NCBI GenBank assembly: GCA_948146395.1
Contig: OX411549.1
Span: 21,894,990-21,958,989, forward strand
Direction: 5' to 3'
Length of the DNA stretch: 64,000 nt
DNA from: Fragum whitleyi
Lineage: Eukaryota; Mollusca; Bivalvia; Cardiida; Cardiidae
Each line of letters opens with the position of its first letter. Position 1 is the stretch's first letter. The notes beneath the pieces were generated by a model. The model searched no databases, was not told where the DNA came from, and saw nothing but the letters and a program-made list of their open reading frames with translations. Shown one piece after another: positions 20,645 through 35,904 of the stretch. The position numbers and the translations under genes are program-made.

Positions 20645-21717
20645 TCCGACAGGACCTGACTGTAAGCCTTGAAACACTAACGCTGTTTAGCAGTACGTTG
20701 CCTAAATGTCGGTAGTTCATACTCCTCTACAAAAGTTGTGTGACACTTTCAGATACATAAAGATAAAAAGTAGTTCTATGATGTATAACAGGGAAAAACA
20801 CTCCTGAAAGTGACAAAGTAAATGATATTGGATTGTTTACGGTACAAACTTGGCAGAGTGAGAGGAGAAAATGAAACTTATTGAAGAAAATATAACATCG
20901 ATATTTTTTCCCTATTAGAAGCAATTATCGATATTTTATAACCCCCCCTTTTTTTAAAAAAAAAATCATTCCTTTATTTTAGTGTCCTCAGGGACCAAGC
21001 AAACACTTTTTTGGAATGAATGAAATCTGGGTCGTTTTGAAGGTTTACGAAGTGACTTGAACGACTCTGAAGCGTTTTTTGAGTGATTTCTGTGAGTGTT
21101 TGGAATGAACGTATTGAGAGATTCTGAATGGTTTTCATCGGAGTGAATGTCAATTTCAGTATGTTATTAACTGTAAGGCCTGGCTGAAGTTGTTGTATAT
21201 AGAGGATAATCGTTTGTTTCAGTGTAAGATCGATTTATATTTCATTGAGTGAACAACAAAGGCTATATTTTTTACGAGTGGCAGAGCCACGAGTGAAAAT
21301 ATAGCTTTTGTTGTTCACGAAATGAAATATTAATCGATCTAACTCGAAAACAAACGATAATTCTATTTCTTTAATGCAAAAATGAGACAAAATGTAAATT
21401 TTCTGGGACGTTATTTATTTCGCTCCGCATAGATGACGTCAGATAGGATTAAATGCACAAAAGCAGGGTATAAGTTTTTGATAATTTCACTGCTTTTGCG
21501 GTGAGATTATCAAGTGATAATCTACCGTTATTTCTTGATAAACCACCAAAAAGCATTAAAGAAAATTACTCTTCTTAATCTGTTCAGAAATGCATGCTGT
21601 TCACAAAGTTTCGAGAGACAGTATATTTCCCCACAAATTATGATTTATTTTTGAAATATGGCTTTTAACGAAGACTAAAAGAAAATGGGTTTGAAGCATG
21701 TTTAATTTACATCAGGG

Positions 21718-22000
21718 GCCGCCGTCATAGCGCAGTTGGTAGCGCGTCGGACTGTCAAACAAGAGGTCCCGGGTTCGATCCCCGACGGCGGCACTCATTC
21801 TTTCCGACTATTTGTCTCTCACCAATTGGTTGATAATCGTAGACCTATGTGAGGTAGAAGATGGAGGCTAGGAAAGGATGTGATGGTTGTACTGGTGAGA
21901 GAAATACCAAGAATCCATTGTTAGAGCTCCAGCCGCCGCGATATAACTGAAAAAAAATGTTGAAAGCGGCGTAAAACTCCATTCATCCAATCAATCAATT
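21718..22000 (+). mobile_element. tRNA-derived SINE, plus strand, unit 2
   Basis: Unit 2 counterpart of the SINE at 9594; head, box A, box B and tail are preserved. Confidence 0.8.
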
Positions 22001-23780
22001 TATAAAAGGGATTCATGTATGCGATCTCGATCTTTTGAAATTGACTGTTGTGCTCGGTGTATAGTATGTATACGCCGGGGTCTTGTTTTGAGAAGAGGAT
22101 ATCATACTTTGTAACTGAATATGATAAAATGGATTAGGTATTTGAGATACACCCGTGCCTTGGAAATAGAACCAAAACTTTTCAAAATAGATTCTTGACC
22201 CGGCGTGTGTAAAGACGTTATAGAGAATTCCATGAAATAAAAAAAAATATAATATGATCTACGTCGCGGGAGTGAAATAACACCGTTGAATATCTTTGAT
22301 ATTGCACGGGTGTTATTACACTAGTGGAATAATTATCCAAATTAGCTAAGAACGGATATCAACGTTATATTTTCGTTGTGATTTTGACTTTATAAGGGAT
22401 TTGCTGACGTCATTCCACAAACAGCGTTAAATGTTTCGCGGAATAACTTTAATCGATGAAATATCATTATTCGCTCGTTTTAATACAAAAATCAGTCATA
22501 TAAAAACAGAATATCAAATTTGTGCTCATCAAATACCGAATTTATCAAACTCATTTTTATCTGTTCAAAGATGATTCGTTTAATAAAATTGGTATTCTTG
22601 GCCACTCTTTCAATATCCTCTATGAAATAAACGGATTTATAATATGACCTACGTCGCGGGAGTGAAATAAACCCGTTGAATATTTTTGATATTACACTAG
22701 TGGAATAACAATGCAAATGAGCTCAGAGCGAATAGCAACTCAATTTTGTAACCGCGAAATGACGTCATAATGTATATGTTGTGACGTCAGTTTTAAACGG
22801 CCTTATACGTTTCGCGGAAAATTGAAATGTTGAATTTCATGAATTTTGACGAATTTTCACAAAAAGTCGGGTCACATTATAAATAGAATATACAGCTTGT
22901 TCTCATGAAATACAGACTTTATTAAACTCGTCATCTAAAACAGATAAAAACTCGGCATAGCCTCAATTTTATCTGTTTCGTAAATTCATTCTCGATGAAA
23001 ATATGTTTTTTCTTATTTTTTATTTATCTTTATAATCTCAAGTTTTGGTTACATAAAGTCGGCTCATTGTTCCGAGGTAATCTACGTTCTTAGATTGGTA
23101 TGACGTCATTCGCGAATTTCCGTAAGATCCTTCCAACGGTGTCCAGTTTCCCTCTATCGTTAAACTGATTTTTTCATTCGACCCTGTTTAGGTCAGACCC
23201 CACCCGATTTTTGGCCTTCTTTGTTCTATATAAAATTGCTCAACTTTCAGGTGCTGCAACGTATTCCACAACACTTCTCTTATATATTATGTCATTAGCG
23301 CTTCATCTACATTCATATATCTATCTTTTGAGACTAAAGAAACTTGGTCAAATCAGGTCTACTTTTGGGCTATTCAAGCGAGAGTAAAGGCACCGTCTTT
23401 TTCCCACCCATGAAGAGGACAGTAAGTTCAGGTACGCCCCCCGTCCCTTATCCGTCCCCCCGGAAAGGAAATCGTGCAAAAAAAAAGATCGAACCAAGCT
23501 TTTATATTAAAGAAGAATTTCAAAACTATCAAAAAATCAAATAGATGTGCACGTGGATCGCTATTCTCCACTTCAAAATGCCATTTTAAAGCCGAACTAT
23601 TTTTTCTTTGAGATCTACCTTTACCATACAACGACATCCGGAAGTAAATTCCAGCGAGGTCACTCCTTTAACATCGATCGATTTCGTAACTCATTTTGAC
23701 CTTTCGTACTTTCCATTTCTAAAGAGCAAAAGGGGGCATCACTCTAAACAAAATAAATAAGGTCGGGTCTAAAACGCTAA

Positions 23781-24127
23781 AAAGGATCCCCGTCACATTC
23801 TCTTTCTAGGCCAGTTGTCTCCACAAAATTGCATCGTTATATTCAGTTTGGACATACCAACTACATTCAGACAGAAGGGGTCGCGATCGGTTCTAAACTA
23901 GGTAAAAATTTCGCGTGTACTTATATGAGAAAATGGGACGAACATCTAATGAAAACAAAACATCAGCCTTCATTTTATAAAAGATTTATTGACGATGGTT
24001 TTGGCCTGTGGGTTTGGAGTGAGGATGAACTTTTAAACTTCACCGCCCATGCTAACAATAAACATCAAAATATCAAGGTTGAATTGCGGTACAGTCATCG
24101 GCAGAATTTCTAGATTTCCCCGAGTGA
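23781..24127 (+). pseudogene. Penelope-like reverse transcriptase fragment, unit 2
   Basis: Same relic as at 11657 with the same internal frameshift, showing that the break predates the array. Confidence 0.65.
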
Positions 24128-24737
24128 CCTCATAAAGCGGCTTTGTGACCAATTTTTTAACCACTTTATCGAAGGAACGGGAACTATTAGCCAATAAGGG
24201 GTCTTCAGCTCAGACTTTGGTCAAAATCGATATTGAAACGACTTTACGCATATAAACTTCAAAAAAAAGAAATACTCTTAACTGTAATAAAACTTTCCTT
24301 TCATTTCTGTGGTTTTTGAAATCGACCCTCTGTCCTTTGACCATTAATCAGACCTTTATTTTATAGACATCCGACGCTGACCCTTCCTTTACCGACTGAT
24401 AAGGCTTTCAGGGTTCATAAAATATATATACGTGTCTATTCTATATTATTTCATAATAATACAACAACTCTCACTAAGTCATGTAAAGTTTCTTTTTTTG
24501 CCAAGTATATGTTGAGGGTTAATGATACTATTGAAAACGTTTTGTTTGTTTATTTTATACTAATTTATTTTAGTTCGATTGCGACGAAAGCTTCAGCTTA
24601 TAGATTCGATCTGGAACACCCAATCTTGATGTTTTCACGTCCCCGAGAGAGAGAGGCAGTGGTTTAAACCCACTGCTACCCATTTTTACAGCCGGGTGAA
24701 CTGGTGCTGGCTATTAAGAGTTTTGTCCGTCAACACA

Positions 24738-24813
24738 CCTCGGCGTTAGTGGGGCTCGAACCACGAACCTCCAGGTCACAGGTCGAGTGCATTTACCACC
24801 AGGCCACCGAGGC
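24738..24813 (-). mobile_element. tRNA-like SINE head, second family, unit 3
   Basis: Counterpart of 486-561. Confidence 0.65.
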
Positions 24814-25280
24814 AGACTTGTTCGTTTGAGTTGGGGGTTAACGGTCGTTTTAATAGTTGCCAATCATATCGCGGCGGCAGGGGAATCTTCACCAGAATAC
24901 AACTATAGGTATATCGCTTTCGGGCCTGAAGCTGACATTCAGCATTGGTTATAATTATCCACCCATTGGTTTCGGAAAGCTTCGGAAAGGATAATTGCCC
25001 CCCTGGGCTCCATAAGAGTTAGTAACATCGTGAAATGGTATTGGTCTGAATCAAAACCATTCTAGAGCGCTTACTTAGTGCTCCATTCATTCCAAACACT
25101 CTATCAAACGATTCAAAAGGCTCCGAAATCATTTTAAAAGATAAGATCAACAACTACATTCAAGAAAGATGTAGCTAGAAAAATCGCGATAACACTGGCA
25201 TAATTGGAATTGAAAGCGTCTAAACGTTTCTTGAAGAAAAAGGGATGTATTTTTAGAACTTGTAAGTATATTTTATTAAA

Positions 25281-25315
25281 GGGGTGGGGGGGTGTGTGTG
25301 TGTGTGTGTGGGGGG
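25281..25315 (+). repeat. GT/G microsatellite, unit 3 (35 bp)
   Basis: Same locus; the leading G block is seven long and the final G run short. Confidence 0.9.
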
Positions 25316-26610
25316 TAATAGATATTGCTTATTTCGTTGATCCGGAACAAAATTACCAAAATTGGATGACCTCCCTTTTATTTCACTCGAACGAAATTGA
25401 TTGAGTGCGATGAGAGTGAGTTTTGAGTGAAATTAAACTGAAGCTATATTCATTTTACAGGTAGATGTTGATCTTATCTTTTCTAGTGATTTTGGAGCGT
25501 TTTTGAATGGTTTGAGTGAGTGGGTGGAATGAATGAATAGATCGTTGAGCGAGCTATTTAGACTAGTTTTGATTCAGATGAATGTCAATTTCACACTGTT
25601 ACTAACTGTAACTGTAATTTTCCGTCACTGACCATAACTCAGAGAAAAACATGAGCTCGTAGTCTGCCTTTTATCGCCTAGCAGGGGCGTTGATAGGCCA
25701 TGGCATAAATTGAAAAGTTTACTTTTTCAGTATGTTGGGTTCTTTCAAAAGTAACTGTTCTAACCTAAAGATCCTTAAGAATCAATGTTCTTGGCAAAAG
25801 TGAACATATTTCATTGTTGCGTTACCAAAACCGCCGCTTAACTTCAGCTTGTCCAAGCTTTTTGGGTTTGGTTACCCACCGACAGTTTATAATGCATACT
25901 ATCTATAAAATAGAGGATAATCGTTTGTTTCAGTGTAAGATCGATTTTTATTTCGTTGAGTGAACAACAAACGCTATATTTTCACGAGTGGCAGAGCCAC
26001 GAGTGAAACTATAGCTTTCGTTGTTCACGAAATGAAATATAAATCGATCTTACACGAAAAACAAACGATTATTCTATTTCTTTAATGCAAAAACGAGACA
26101 AAATGGGAATTTTCTAGGATACTTTTTCCGTAAAGCGCCATTTTGCGCGAGATTGCTATGCAACGTTCATTGTGACGTCACTTATTTCGCCCCGCATAGA
26201 TGACGTCAGATAGGATGAAATGCACAAAAGCGGGGTATAAGTTTTTGATAATTTCACTGCTTTTGCGGTGAGTTTATCAAGTGATAATCTACCGTTATTT
26301 CTCGATAAAAGCTGGAGTGAAGATGCTTAGGTGCTTCAACAATGTTGTGTGTCAAAAAACATAGAAAAAACTAATTTCGACAGATATCGTAGACTTGTCA
26401 GACGTTTCGCAAACATGCTTATCAAATTTCTGAATGGATTCAAGGAAACTTTTTTATTAGCTTAGATCATAGTTCATTTTCTCAAAAGACGCCAAGAAAG
26501 TCGGAGTAAGGAATTAATCGGTTAGCGAAAGAAGGTAGATAAATACAACTATTTGTACTCGAAAAAGTAAAATGAGTTATCTTCCCTGATTCTTAAATCA
26601 TTTTTTCCAT

Positions 26611-26891
26611 TTGATTGATTGTTTGTTTGAATGGGGTTTAACGCCGCTATCAAAAGTCACACAGTTATATTGCTGCGCCTGGAGAACCCTCAAATGGATT
26701 CCGGTGTTTCCCACGCCAGTACTACCATTGCATCCTTTCCTAACCTCAAGCTGCTAACCCACAAAGGTATACGTTTTTTTAACCCATTGGTGGGAAACAG
26801 AAATCGGAAAGAATGAATGTCGCCGTAGGGGATCAACTCGGGACCCTTTGAATGACAGTCCGATTAAGTACCACTGTACTATGACGGCGGC
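26611..26891 (-). mobile_element. tRNA-derived SINE, minus strand, unit 3
   Basis: Counterpart of 2361-2641 in unit 3. Confidence 0.75.
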
Positions 26892-29444
26892 TATATTTTG
26901 GCTCAGTGGTTAGTGCATTGGAATCGTTAAAAATAAGTAAATATTACTTGTCCGCGTGGGTTCAACACCGGCTTTCGTCAGTAATTTTCAGCTATGCTTA
27001 AGTTTCGGTCAGTTTGTTTGTAAGATGGGGGCTCGTACGGGAAAGGCCAGTGAGCCATTTATGTCGGCATTGTACCGACTTTGTTAGTACATGAAGCACA
27101 TTACTGCCCATATACGCTTATCGTCATCAATATATGACAACTCTGTAGGGGGAGTGTGTTATGGGAGACCACTCTCACCACTGTCCTGCATAGCTTCATT
27201 GGTTTAAATAGAATGTCTAATACCTGAGTCAGGGAAGATTTTCTTTGGCTTATTGGCGCATTGGACATGTATTTACCAATAATTAATATTACTTGCCCGG
27301 ATGGGTTCAACACCGGCTTTCGTCAGTAATTTTCAGTTATGCTTAAGTTGCGGACAGTTTTGTATATAAGACCAAAAATGAAACCTTTATCTTATAAACA
27401 TCCGCTGTCGACCCTTTAGCAAACCGACCGAAATTACTTTCAAGATTCATAGGTTATTTACATGTATTTTGTTCATATTTTTTCAAAGCGATTCTTCAAC
27501 CCGTTATAAGCCATTCAAAGCTTTTTGGTGTGCTTAGTCTTTAACGGGGGGACCGCCTAAACACACACTCACAAAAGAAACTGAAGAAGTGTCGATGATA
27601 CCTAAATACTTTCTTATAATATCTAAGGCTGCTGAAAAATTGATATTACTCACTTGATGCTTTTGTCAAAGAATTTGTTATCACAAACTAATTACATCAT
27701 TTGCGTTATCCGATGAAGTTACCTGTTACAATGACGTCGCAAAGGGACAACGTTAACGAGGCGCACGAATTGAACAGTTGTCGAACCAGAATGATTTTTC
27801 TTTAGAATCGTCCATATTTTAAGGGGTAAAACACACCGACCAAATTGGAAACAAAACAAGCCAAAATTTAATACTTTAAATAGTACTTAACACATATTCA
27901 TGCATATCTGTATATGTAATCGTTTCGAGTAAAAGTGCATAATATTTGATAGGTTTACCGTTCCAGCCCGTTTTACGAAACTTCTTACGCAAAAGATAAT
28001 CGTAAGTCAAAATCAACACTTGAACCTGGTGTTTTCATTCGTTGTTATATTCTGCCTTTTAAAGACGATTCCACTGACATGACGCATGACAGAATTCCGT
28101 AAATTAGCTACTACTGTAGAGGCATCTTTGACTTGCGCAAAACAATGATCGTAAGTTGTTTCGTAAAATAGACTAAAACAATGTTAACCATTCAGCACTC
28201 AACAGCCAAGCGTAGGCACACGTAGACGGTACGTTTGTTTAATATATTAACTTTCGTAAGATCCATAGGTTTGTGTGATGTCATTGGATTGTTTTAGATA
28301 AATTACAGCAATACTCCAATAACATTCAAACAAGTTTTCCAACAAAGAGAGATTTCAATATGCGCATAGGTGTGTATGCTCTTTTTGGTGAATACTATGA
28401 TATCGATTATTGTATGGAATCAACAATACAGTACTGATTCAATCGAACTTTGGACGTCTGATGTTCATGACGTCATTTATTTTGCCCCGAGACGATGTAC
28501 ATGCCTTTATTAAATCTAATATGAAACAAAGCGCTTGTATCTGATTTGGATGGTACATTTATTGATAGAAGCTTGTAGTTTCTATTGGTGCTATTTTGTT
28601 TGTCGTCGGTTTTCTATGGGGGAAAATATGAAAAAAGTCTCGTAGCTTTTTGATTGCCCCTCGTATACTTACAATGATCAATAAACATTACACTATCCAG
28701 ATAGTTTGTTCTCACGTGATGGGTGTAGGTAGATTTTACGCGGTGAGCCGTGAAATCAACTTTTTACCGTTAGATTCTCGTGCCATTTGTTCGAAATAAG
28801 TAAACCAGGTTAAAATAATGCATTGAGAAAGTTTAAAATTTACCTTTTAAACCAACGTTACTGCTTGTCTTAAAACGTAAGGTTCACTCAAACATGTACT
28901 TTCATGATTGCAGTGAAGGGACCAGGCTAAATTCCTATCACTTGCTTTTTAATTATACCCGATTTACCCATGATAATAGACTCAGCGCCTACGTCAGAGC
29001 TGAGTTTACAAAAGACACATATAAAGCATTTGTCAATTATAAACAAACACAATTAATATTGTGAAATATACAAGTTAAATGATACTGAAATGATTTAGAA
29101 TGAGTGTGTGGTGCGAGTTATGAATGAAATTTAAGGGAAATAATGCATAACACTTATTTCGTCCAATTGGACGAAATAAGCGACATTTAATTACGTTTTT
29201 ATCAAATATAAGTCCTACTTCAAACGCTACAGAAGCCAATAAAATCATCAAATGATATTACTTTCCTTTTTAACGCTTTTGAAGCGTATTAAACGATTTG
29301 GAGCTTTATTAATGGACTGAGTGAATATTTGAAATGAATGAATGGATCGATGAGTGAGCGATATAGCAAAGTTTTGATCGGGGTGAATGTCGACTTCACG
29401 ATGTAAGTAACTGTTGGCATGCATCTGTTTTATTAAGGTATCCA

Positions 29445-32400
29445 TCAATGACGAGTTTGTTTGATCAAAGCCCCACTGAAAGATGTGTCACCATCGTTAT
29501 TGTATACACGGCTCCATCCCCCACAAGCACCAAGATTAACTTTGTCCCCTTTAGACAGCATGAGATAGACAGACGCTCCCGCCGTAGTGTACGAGTTATC
29601 ATTGTATGTTCTACCAAATGCAACATTAGAACCATTACGTTGAATTCTGCAGTAAACGTCATGTTTTCCTTTTGAGGCTAAGTTGAAGAGGAACAAATAG
29701 AGTCCGTCTGTGAGACAGGTAAAGATGCCGGTATCTTTGTTGTAACCGTCTCCAATATTGGTGGTGACCGTTTTAAAGATGGGGACGCCGTTAAGCAGAG
29801 ACCGTGTTGGATTTGTTACGGAGAAGGCGACAACAGGATCTGGAAATAGAATAAGCCTTTGCGCGACATTTCCAACAATTTGACATTTTCAATAGGTGCT
29901 AGTAGATAGCAGCCTAGGTATAGACATAAAGAAGATTGCCCAATTGTCTACAATTTCAGACAGGGCGCTCAGCAAGGACGTAGCTCTCATTACGCTCTTT
30001 ACGCATTTGCGTAATACAAATAAATCCTCTTTCGAAAAAATCTCGTTTATGAATATTCATAACATCGAAACTACAGCTTATTCAAGCTGTAGTTACGATA
30101 TTTGATTATTCACGTACACCCAAACGCTTGGATGGAAGGCATTAGTCTTTAGTCACAGTCCACATATCGCCTTTATCTTGTATATTCTTTGGTGGTCGCC
30201 TCAAAATGAGTAAAAAAAAATCAGAATCCTAGCTACGCCTATGCTCAGTGAACACTCTGGTCAGACTGTGCAGATGCACGGACTGGCCAGAGCCTTTGCT
30301 TGGAGCACATTTGAAATTGTTGTATATGTTACGCACACGCTAAAATGTTATCATAAAAAGCTTTCAAAGTCAGTCCGAAGTAATTCTTAGCGTGAATTTA
30401 TTTGGGAAAACAGGGACTCTCGTGTATATTAAGGGTCTGTGGGGAAAATAAAAATCCATATTTTACCATCTTTTTATTGGCGGGTCGATACCAATGACAC
30501 TTAAGGTAGTGGACCCGTAATAGTTTTGCAACTTCTCGGTAGTAATTAACTTTAACAGAGTTAACCGAGGTTTCCTAATGATTTTCATTAGGAAACCTTG
30601 GTTAACATTGTAAAAGAACATTTGGTCCGAAATGCTGCGGAACTATTACGGGTCCACTACCTTAACCCTTGTCACGATATACCTCCTTTAACATTAAATA
30701 AAAAAAAAACGCAATTAATCTGCAAAAAAGATATCTGCAAAAAGATGCGTGGTCGTGGAGCTGAATGAAAAAGCAAATCGATGTTTCGCGACCATAGAGT
30801 CGTAACTTCATATGATTGTAAGTTGTAAATACGACGTACAAGTCGTCCATTAACGAAAACTGATTAGGCAAGAATGGAGGAAAATGACAGAGCTCAACAG
30901 TGAAATCTTATGTAAATGATTAATTTGATTAGTGATAAGTAATTTTTTGCTTGATAGCCTCGATCTACACGTCAACTTAGTGTCCACGCAAAATAGTTTG
31001 AAATAATGAAAATTAATGAACGTTCATGCCATTTTCTATTATTTTCTTGAATTTCTGAGTAACACTACCCCCTTATCTTCAAAGATAAAATGCTACAATG
31101 AGCTGTACTTTCACAGAATTTGTACTTACCACATTGCATGCCGTATTTTCAAAGTAGTTTAGAGTTAATTACATCGTGAAATTGACAAGGTGAATTATTT
31201 CGGAATGATTTAGGAATGAAATTGAATGAGTGTGAGGAGCACGTTTTGAGTGAATTTAATGGGAGGTTATCCTATATAGCAAATTTTGTTCAGGGTGAAC
31301 AAAATTTGCGATATTGTTACCTCCCTTTAATAAAAAAGTGCATACAAGTTCTGTGCACAGCTTCAATTTTTTTCAAGAACCTATGTGGCGCTAACTATTT
31401 GAATTATATCAGTGAAATCGCGATTTTTCTCTGTCAAAATTAATTTTGAAGGATGTTGTTAATCCTATATATTCCAATGGGTTTGATCGTTTTTGAATGG
31501 TTTGAGTGAGTGTTTTGAGTAAATGAATGGAGCGCTGAGAGAGCGATTTAGAATGTTTTTGATCTGAATGATTGTCAATTTCATGATGTAACTAATTGTA
31601 CTCATAAATACAGTTTAGAACATCGTCAAATTGACAAGATTAATGGTTTTCGAGTGCTTTTGAAATTTGATTTCCATAAATAGCTTCTTATTTCTTCAAA
31701 AACCAATCAAACGCTTATAGTTTAAATTATGTCAGTGAAATCACGATTTATTTCTAGCTATATTTACTATGAATGTAGTTGTTTATCTTATATGAGCCTG
31801 TGCGTGACATTTCCAACAATTTGAAACATTTGCGAGGTGACAAATGCCCAACTGCCTAGCTACTCACAGACAGTCATTAGAAGATTCGCTGTCTGTCTAA
31901 ATACTCTTCGGACCTTACAAAAAGCGCAAAGTGAAGACCCTGGACAGACTGTGCAGATGCACAGGCTGGCCAGAGTCTTCACTTGGCATGCTTTGAAATT
32001 GTTGGAAATGTCATGCACTGGCTCATATTTTTTTAGTGATTTCAGAGCGTCTTTTTATTTTAAATTATGGTTAGAGTGAGTGTTTATAATGAATGAATGG
32101 AGCGCTGAGTGAGCAAGTAAGAATGGCTTTGATTGAGATCAATGTCAATTTCACGATGTTATTATTTGTAGCTAGATTTCTTTATCTTTTTATATGATCG
32201 CCATGTCAAATTGCAAGATTTCTGTGCAAAATCTGGTTCTTGTTTCACAAAGTGGCAGATTTGCGTGATATTTGGCCCTATTCGTCCTTATTTAAGCTTA
32301 CATTTCAAACTAAAACCCAAGTGAAGCAAAATATTATCTCAAAAAGTATTTCGCGCATGCATCTTCTTAAAATAATAAAATTAAATTACCCTTGGTTTTA

Positions 32401-32768
32401 TTGTTCAGTACTTCCAAAGCATTGTCAACTAATACCAGTTTTCCAACCGCCATTTCCGACAGAACGTTGATATCTTCTCTTCTCTGCTCTTGTTCTTCTC
32501 TCAAAGTATTTTCTAAATCGTCCTTGAAGGCGTCAAAATCCACCAATACTTTAGTTTTAAAATCTTTAATTCCTGCAAGCTCTTTCAAGACTGTTTCTCG
32601 AATTGCTTTCATTTCTTCCATCATTTTCTCAACTTTCTGCTCAGTTCTGAGCATTGCCTCAAGTGATTTCATCTCATAATCAAATTTCGAACACACTGGT
32701 TCAGCCGGCAATTCTAAAGCATTGCTGCTTGCGATAAAGATCAGATACATTACTTTATAGAGCTCCAT
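29445..32768 (-). CDS. Secreted coiled-coil C1q-domain protein, unit 3; exons 32768-32390 and 29839-29445
   Basis: Third copy, with identical translated exons and the same splice signals and near-stop AATAAA. The predicted product is indistinguishable from those of units 1 and 2, so transcripts could be told apart only by untranslated or intronic variants. Confidence 0.9.
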
Positions 32769-33842
32769 TCCGACAGGACCTGACTGTAAGCCTTGAAACA
32801 CTAACGCTGTTTAGCAGTACGTTGCCTAAATGTCGGTAGTTCATACTCCTCTACAAAAGTTGTGTGACACTTTCAGATACATAAAGATAAAAAGTAGTTC
32901 TATGATGTATAACAGGGAAAAACACTCCTGAAAGTGACAAAGTAAATGATATTGGATTGTTTACGGTACAAACTTGGCAGAGTGAGAGGAGAAAATGAAA
33001 CTTATTGAAGAAAATATAACATCGATATTTTTTCCCTATTAGAAGCAATTATCGATATTTTATAACCCCCCCTTTTTTTAAAAAAAAAAATCATTCCTTT
33101 ATTTTAGTGTCCTCAGGGACCAAGCAAACACTTTTTTGGAATGAATGAAATCTGGGTCGTTTTGAAGGTTTACGAAGTGACTTGAACGACTCTGAAGCGT
33201 TTTTTGAGTGATTTCTGTGAGTGTTTGGAATGAACGTATTGAGAGATTCTGAATGGTTTTCATCGGAGTGAATGTCAATTTCAGTATGTTATTAACTGTA
33301 AGGCCTGGCTGAAGTTGTTGTATATAGAGGATAATCGTTTGTTTCAGTGTAAGATCGATTTATATTTCATTGAGTGAACAACAAAGGCTATATTTTTTAC
33401 GAGTGGCAGAGCCACGAGTGAAAATATAGCTTTTGTTGTTCACGAAATGAAATATTAATCGATCTAACTCGAAAACAAACGATAATTCTATTTCTTTAAT
33501 GCAAAAATGAGACAAAATGTAAATTTTCTGGGACGTTATTTATTTCGCTCCGCATAGATGACGTCAGATAGGATTAAATGCACAAAAGCAGGGTATAAGT
33601 TTTTGATAATTTCACTGCTTTTGCGGTGAGATTATCAAGTGATAATCTACCGTTATTTCTTGATAAACCACCAAAAAGCATTAAAGAAAATTACTCTTCT
33701 TAATCTGTTCAGAAATGCATGCTGTTCACAAAGTTTCGAGAGACAGTATATTTCCCCACAAATTATGATTTATTTTTGAAATATGGCTTTTAACGAAGAC
33801 TAAAAGAAAATGGGTTTGAAGCATGTTTAATTTACATCAGGG

Positions 33843-34125
33843 GCCGCCGTCATAGCGCAGTTGGTAGCGCGTCGGACTGTCAAACAAGAGGTCCCGGGTT
33901 CGATCCCCGACGGCGGCACTCATTCTTTCCGACTATTTGTCTCTCACCAATTGGTTGATAATCGTAGACCTATGTGAGGTAGAAGATGGAGGCTAGGAAA
34001 GGATGTGATGGTTGTACTGGTGAGAGAAATACCAAGAATCCATTGTTAGAGCTCCAGCCGCCGCGATATAACTGAAAAAAAATGTTGAAAGCGGCGTAAA
34101 ACTCCATTCATCCAATCAATCAATT
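33843..34125 (+). mobile_element. tRNA-derived SINE, plus strand, unit 3
   Basis: Unit 3 counterpart; the tRNA-like head ends at 33917. Confidence 0.8.
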
Positions 34126-35904
34126 TATAAAAGGGATTCATGTATGCGATCTCGATCTTTTGAAATTGACTGTTGTGCTCGGTGTATAGTATGTATACGC
34201 CGGGGTCTTGTTTTGAGAAGAGGATATCATACTTTGTAACTGAATATGATAAAATGGATTAGGTATTTGAGATACACCCGTGCCTTGGAAATAGAACCAA
34301 AACTTTTCAAAATAGATTCTTGACCCGGCGTGTGTAAAGACGTTATAGAGAATTCCATGAAATAAAAAAAAATATAATATGATCTACGTCGCGGGAGTGA
34401 AATAACACCGTTGAATATCTTTGATATTGCACGGGTGTTATTACACTAGTGGAATAATTATCCAAATTAGCTAAGAACGGATATCAACGTTATATTTTCG
34501 TTGTGATTTTGACTTTATAAGGGATTTGCTGACGTCATTCCACAAACAGCGTTAAATGTTTCGCGGAATAACTTTAATCGATGAAATATCATTATTCGCT
34601 CGTTTTAATACAAAAATCAGTCATATAAAAACAGAATATCAAATTTGTGCTCATCAAATACCGAATTTATCAAACTCATTTTTATCTGTTCAAAGATGAT
34701 TCGTTTAATAAAATTGGTATTCTTGGCCACTCTTTCAATATCCTCTATGAAATAAACGGATTTATAATATGACCTACGTCGCGGGAGTGAAATAAACCCG
34801 TTGAATATTTTTGATATTACACTAGTGGAATAACAATGCAAATGAGCTCAGAGCGAATAGCAACTCAATTTTGTAACCGCGAAATGACGTCATAATGTAT
34901 ATGTTGTGACGTCAGTTTTAAACGGCCTTATACGTTTCGCGGAAAATTGAAATGTTGAATTTCATGAATTTTGACGAATTTTCACAAAAAGTCGGGTCAC
35001 ATTATAAATAGAATATACAGCTTGTTCTCATGAAATACAGACTTTATTAAACTCGTCATCTAAAACAGATAAAAACTCGACATAGCCTCAATTTTATCTG
35101 TTTCGTAAATTCATTCTCGATGAAAATATGTTTTTTCTTATTTTTTATTTATCTTTATAATCTCAAGTTTTGGTTACATAAAGTCGGCTCATTGTTCCGA
35201 GGTAATCTACGTTCTTAGATTGGTATGACGTCATTCGCGAATTTCCGTAAGATCCTTCCAACGGTGTCCAGTTTCCCTCTATCGTTAAACTGATTTTTTC
35301 ATTCGACCCTGTTTAGGTCAGACCCCACCCGATTTTTGGCCTTCTTTGTTCTATATAAAATTGCTCAACTTTCAGGTGCTGCAACGTATTCCACAACACT
35401 TCTCTTATATATTATGTCATTAGCGCTTCATCTACATTCATATATCTATCTTTTGAGACTAAAGAAACTTGGTCAAATCAGGTCTACTTTTGGGCTATTC
35501 AAGCGAGAGTAAAGGCACCGTCTTTTTCCCACCCATGAAGAGGACAGTAAGTTCAGGTACGCCCCCCGTCCCTTATCCGTCCCCCCGGAAAGGAAATCGT
35601 GCAAAAAAAAGATCGAACCAAGCTTTTATATTAAAGAAGAATTTCAAAACTATCAAAAAATCAAATAGATGTGCACGTGGATCGCTATTCTCCACTTCAA
35701 AATGCCATTTTAAAGCCGAACTATTTTTTCTTTGAGATCTACCTTTACCATACAACGACATCCGGAAGTAAATTCCAGCGAGGTCACTCCTTTAACATCG
35801 ATCGATTTCGTAACTCATTTTGACCTTTCGTACTTTCCATTTCTAAAGAGCAAAAGGGGGCATCACTCTAAACAAAATAAATAAGGTCGGGTCTAAAACG
35901 CTAA

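Larger units (their letters stand above)
12129..24252. repeat. Tandem array unit 2 (12,124 bp)
   Basis: Second copy. It shares three variants with unit 3 that are absent from units 1, 4 and 5: a T in the GAAGCTGAC stretch near 12809, TTGCAC instead of TTGCAG near 22305, and one A fewer near 22757. Private changes include an A near 13569, a T near 15389 and a G at 17043 in the centre of a 28-bp palindrome. Confidence 0.97.
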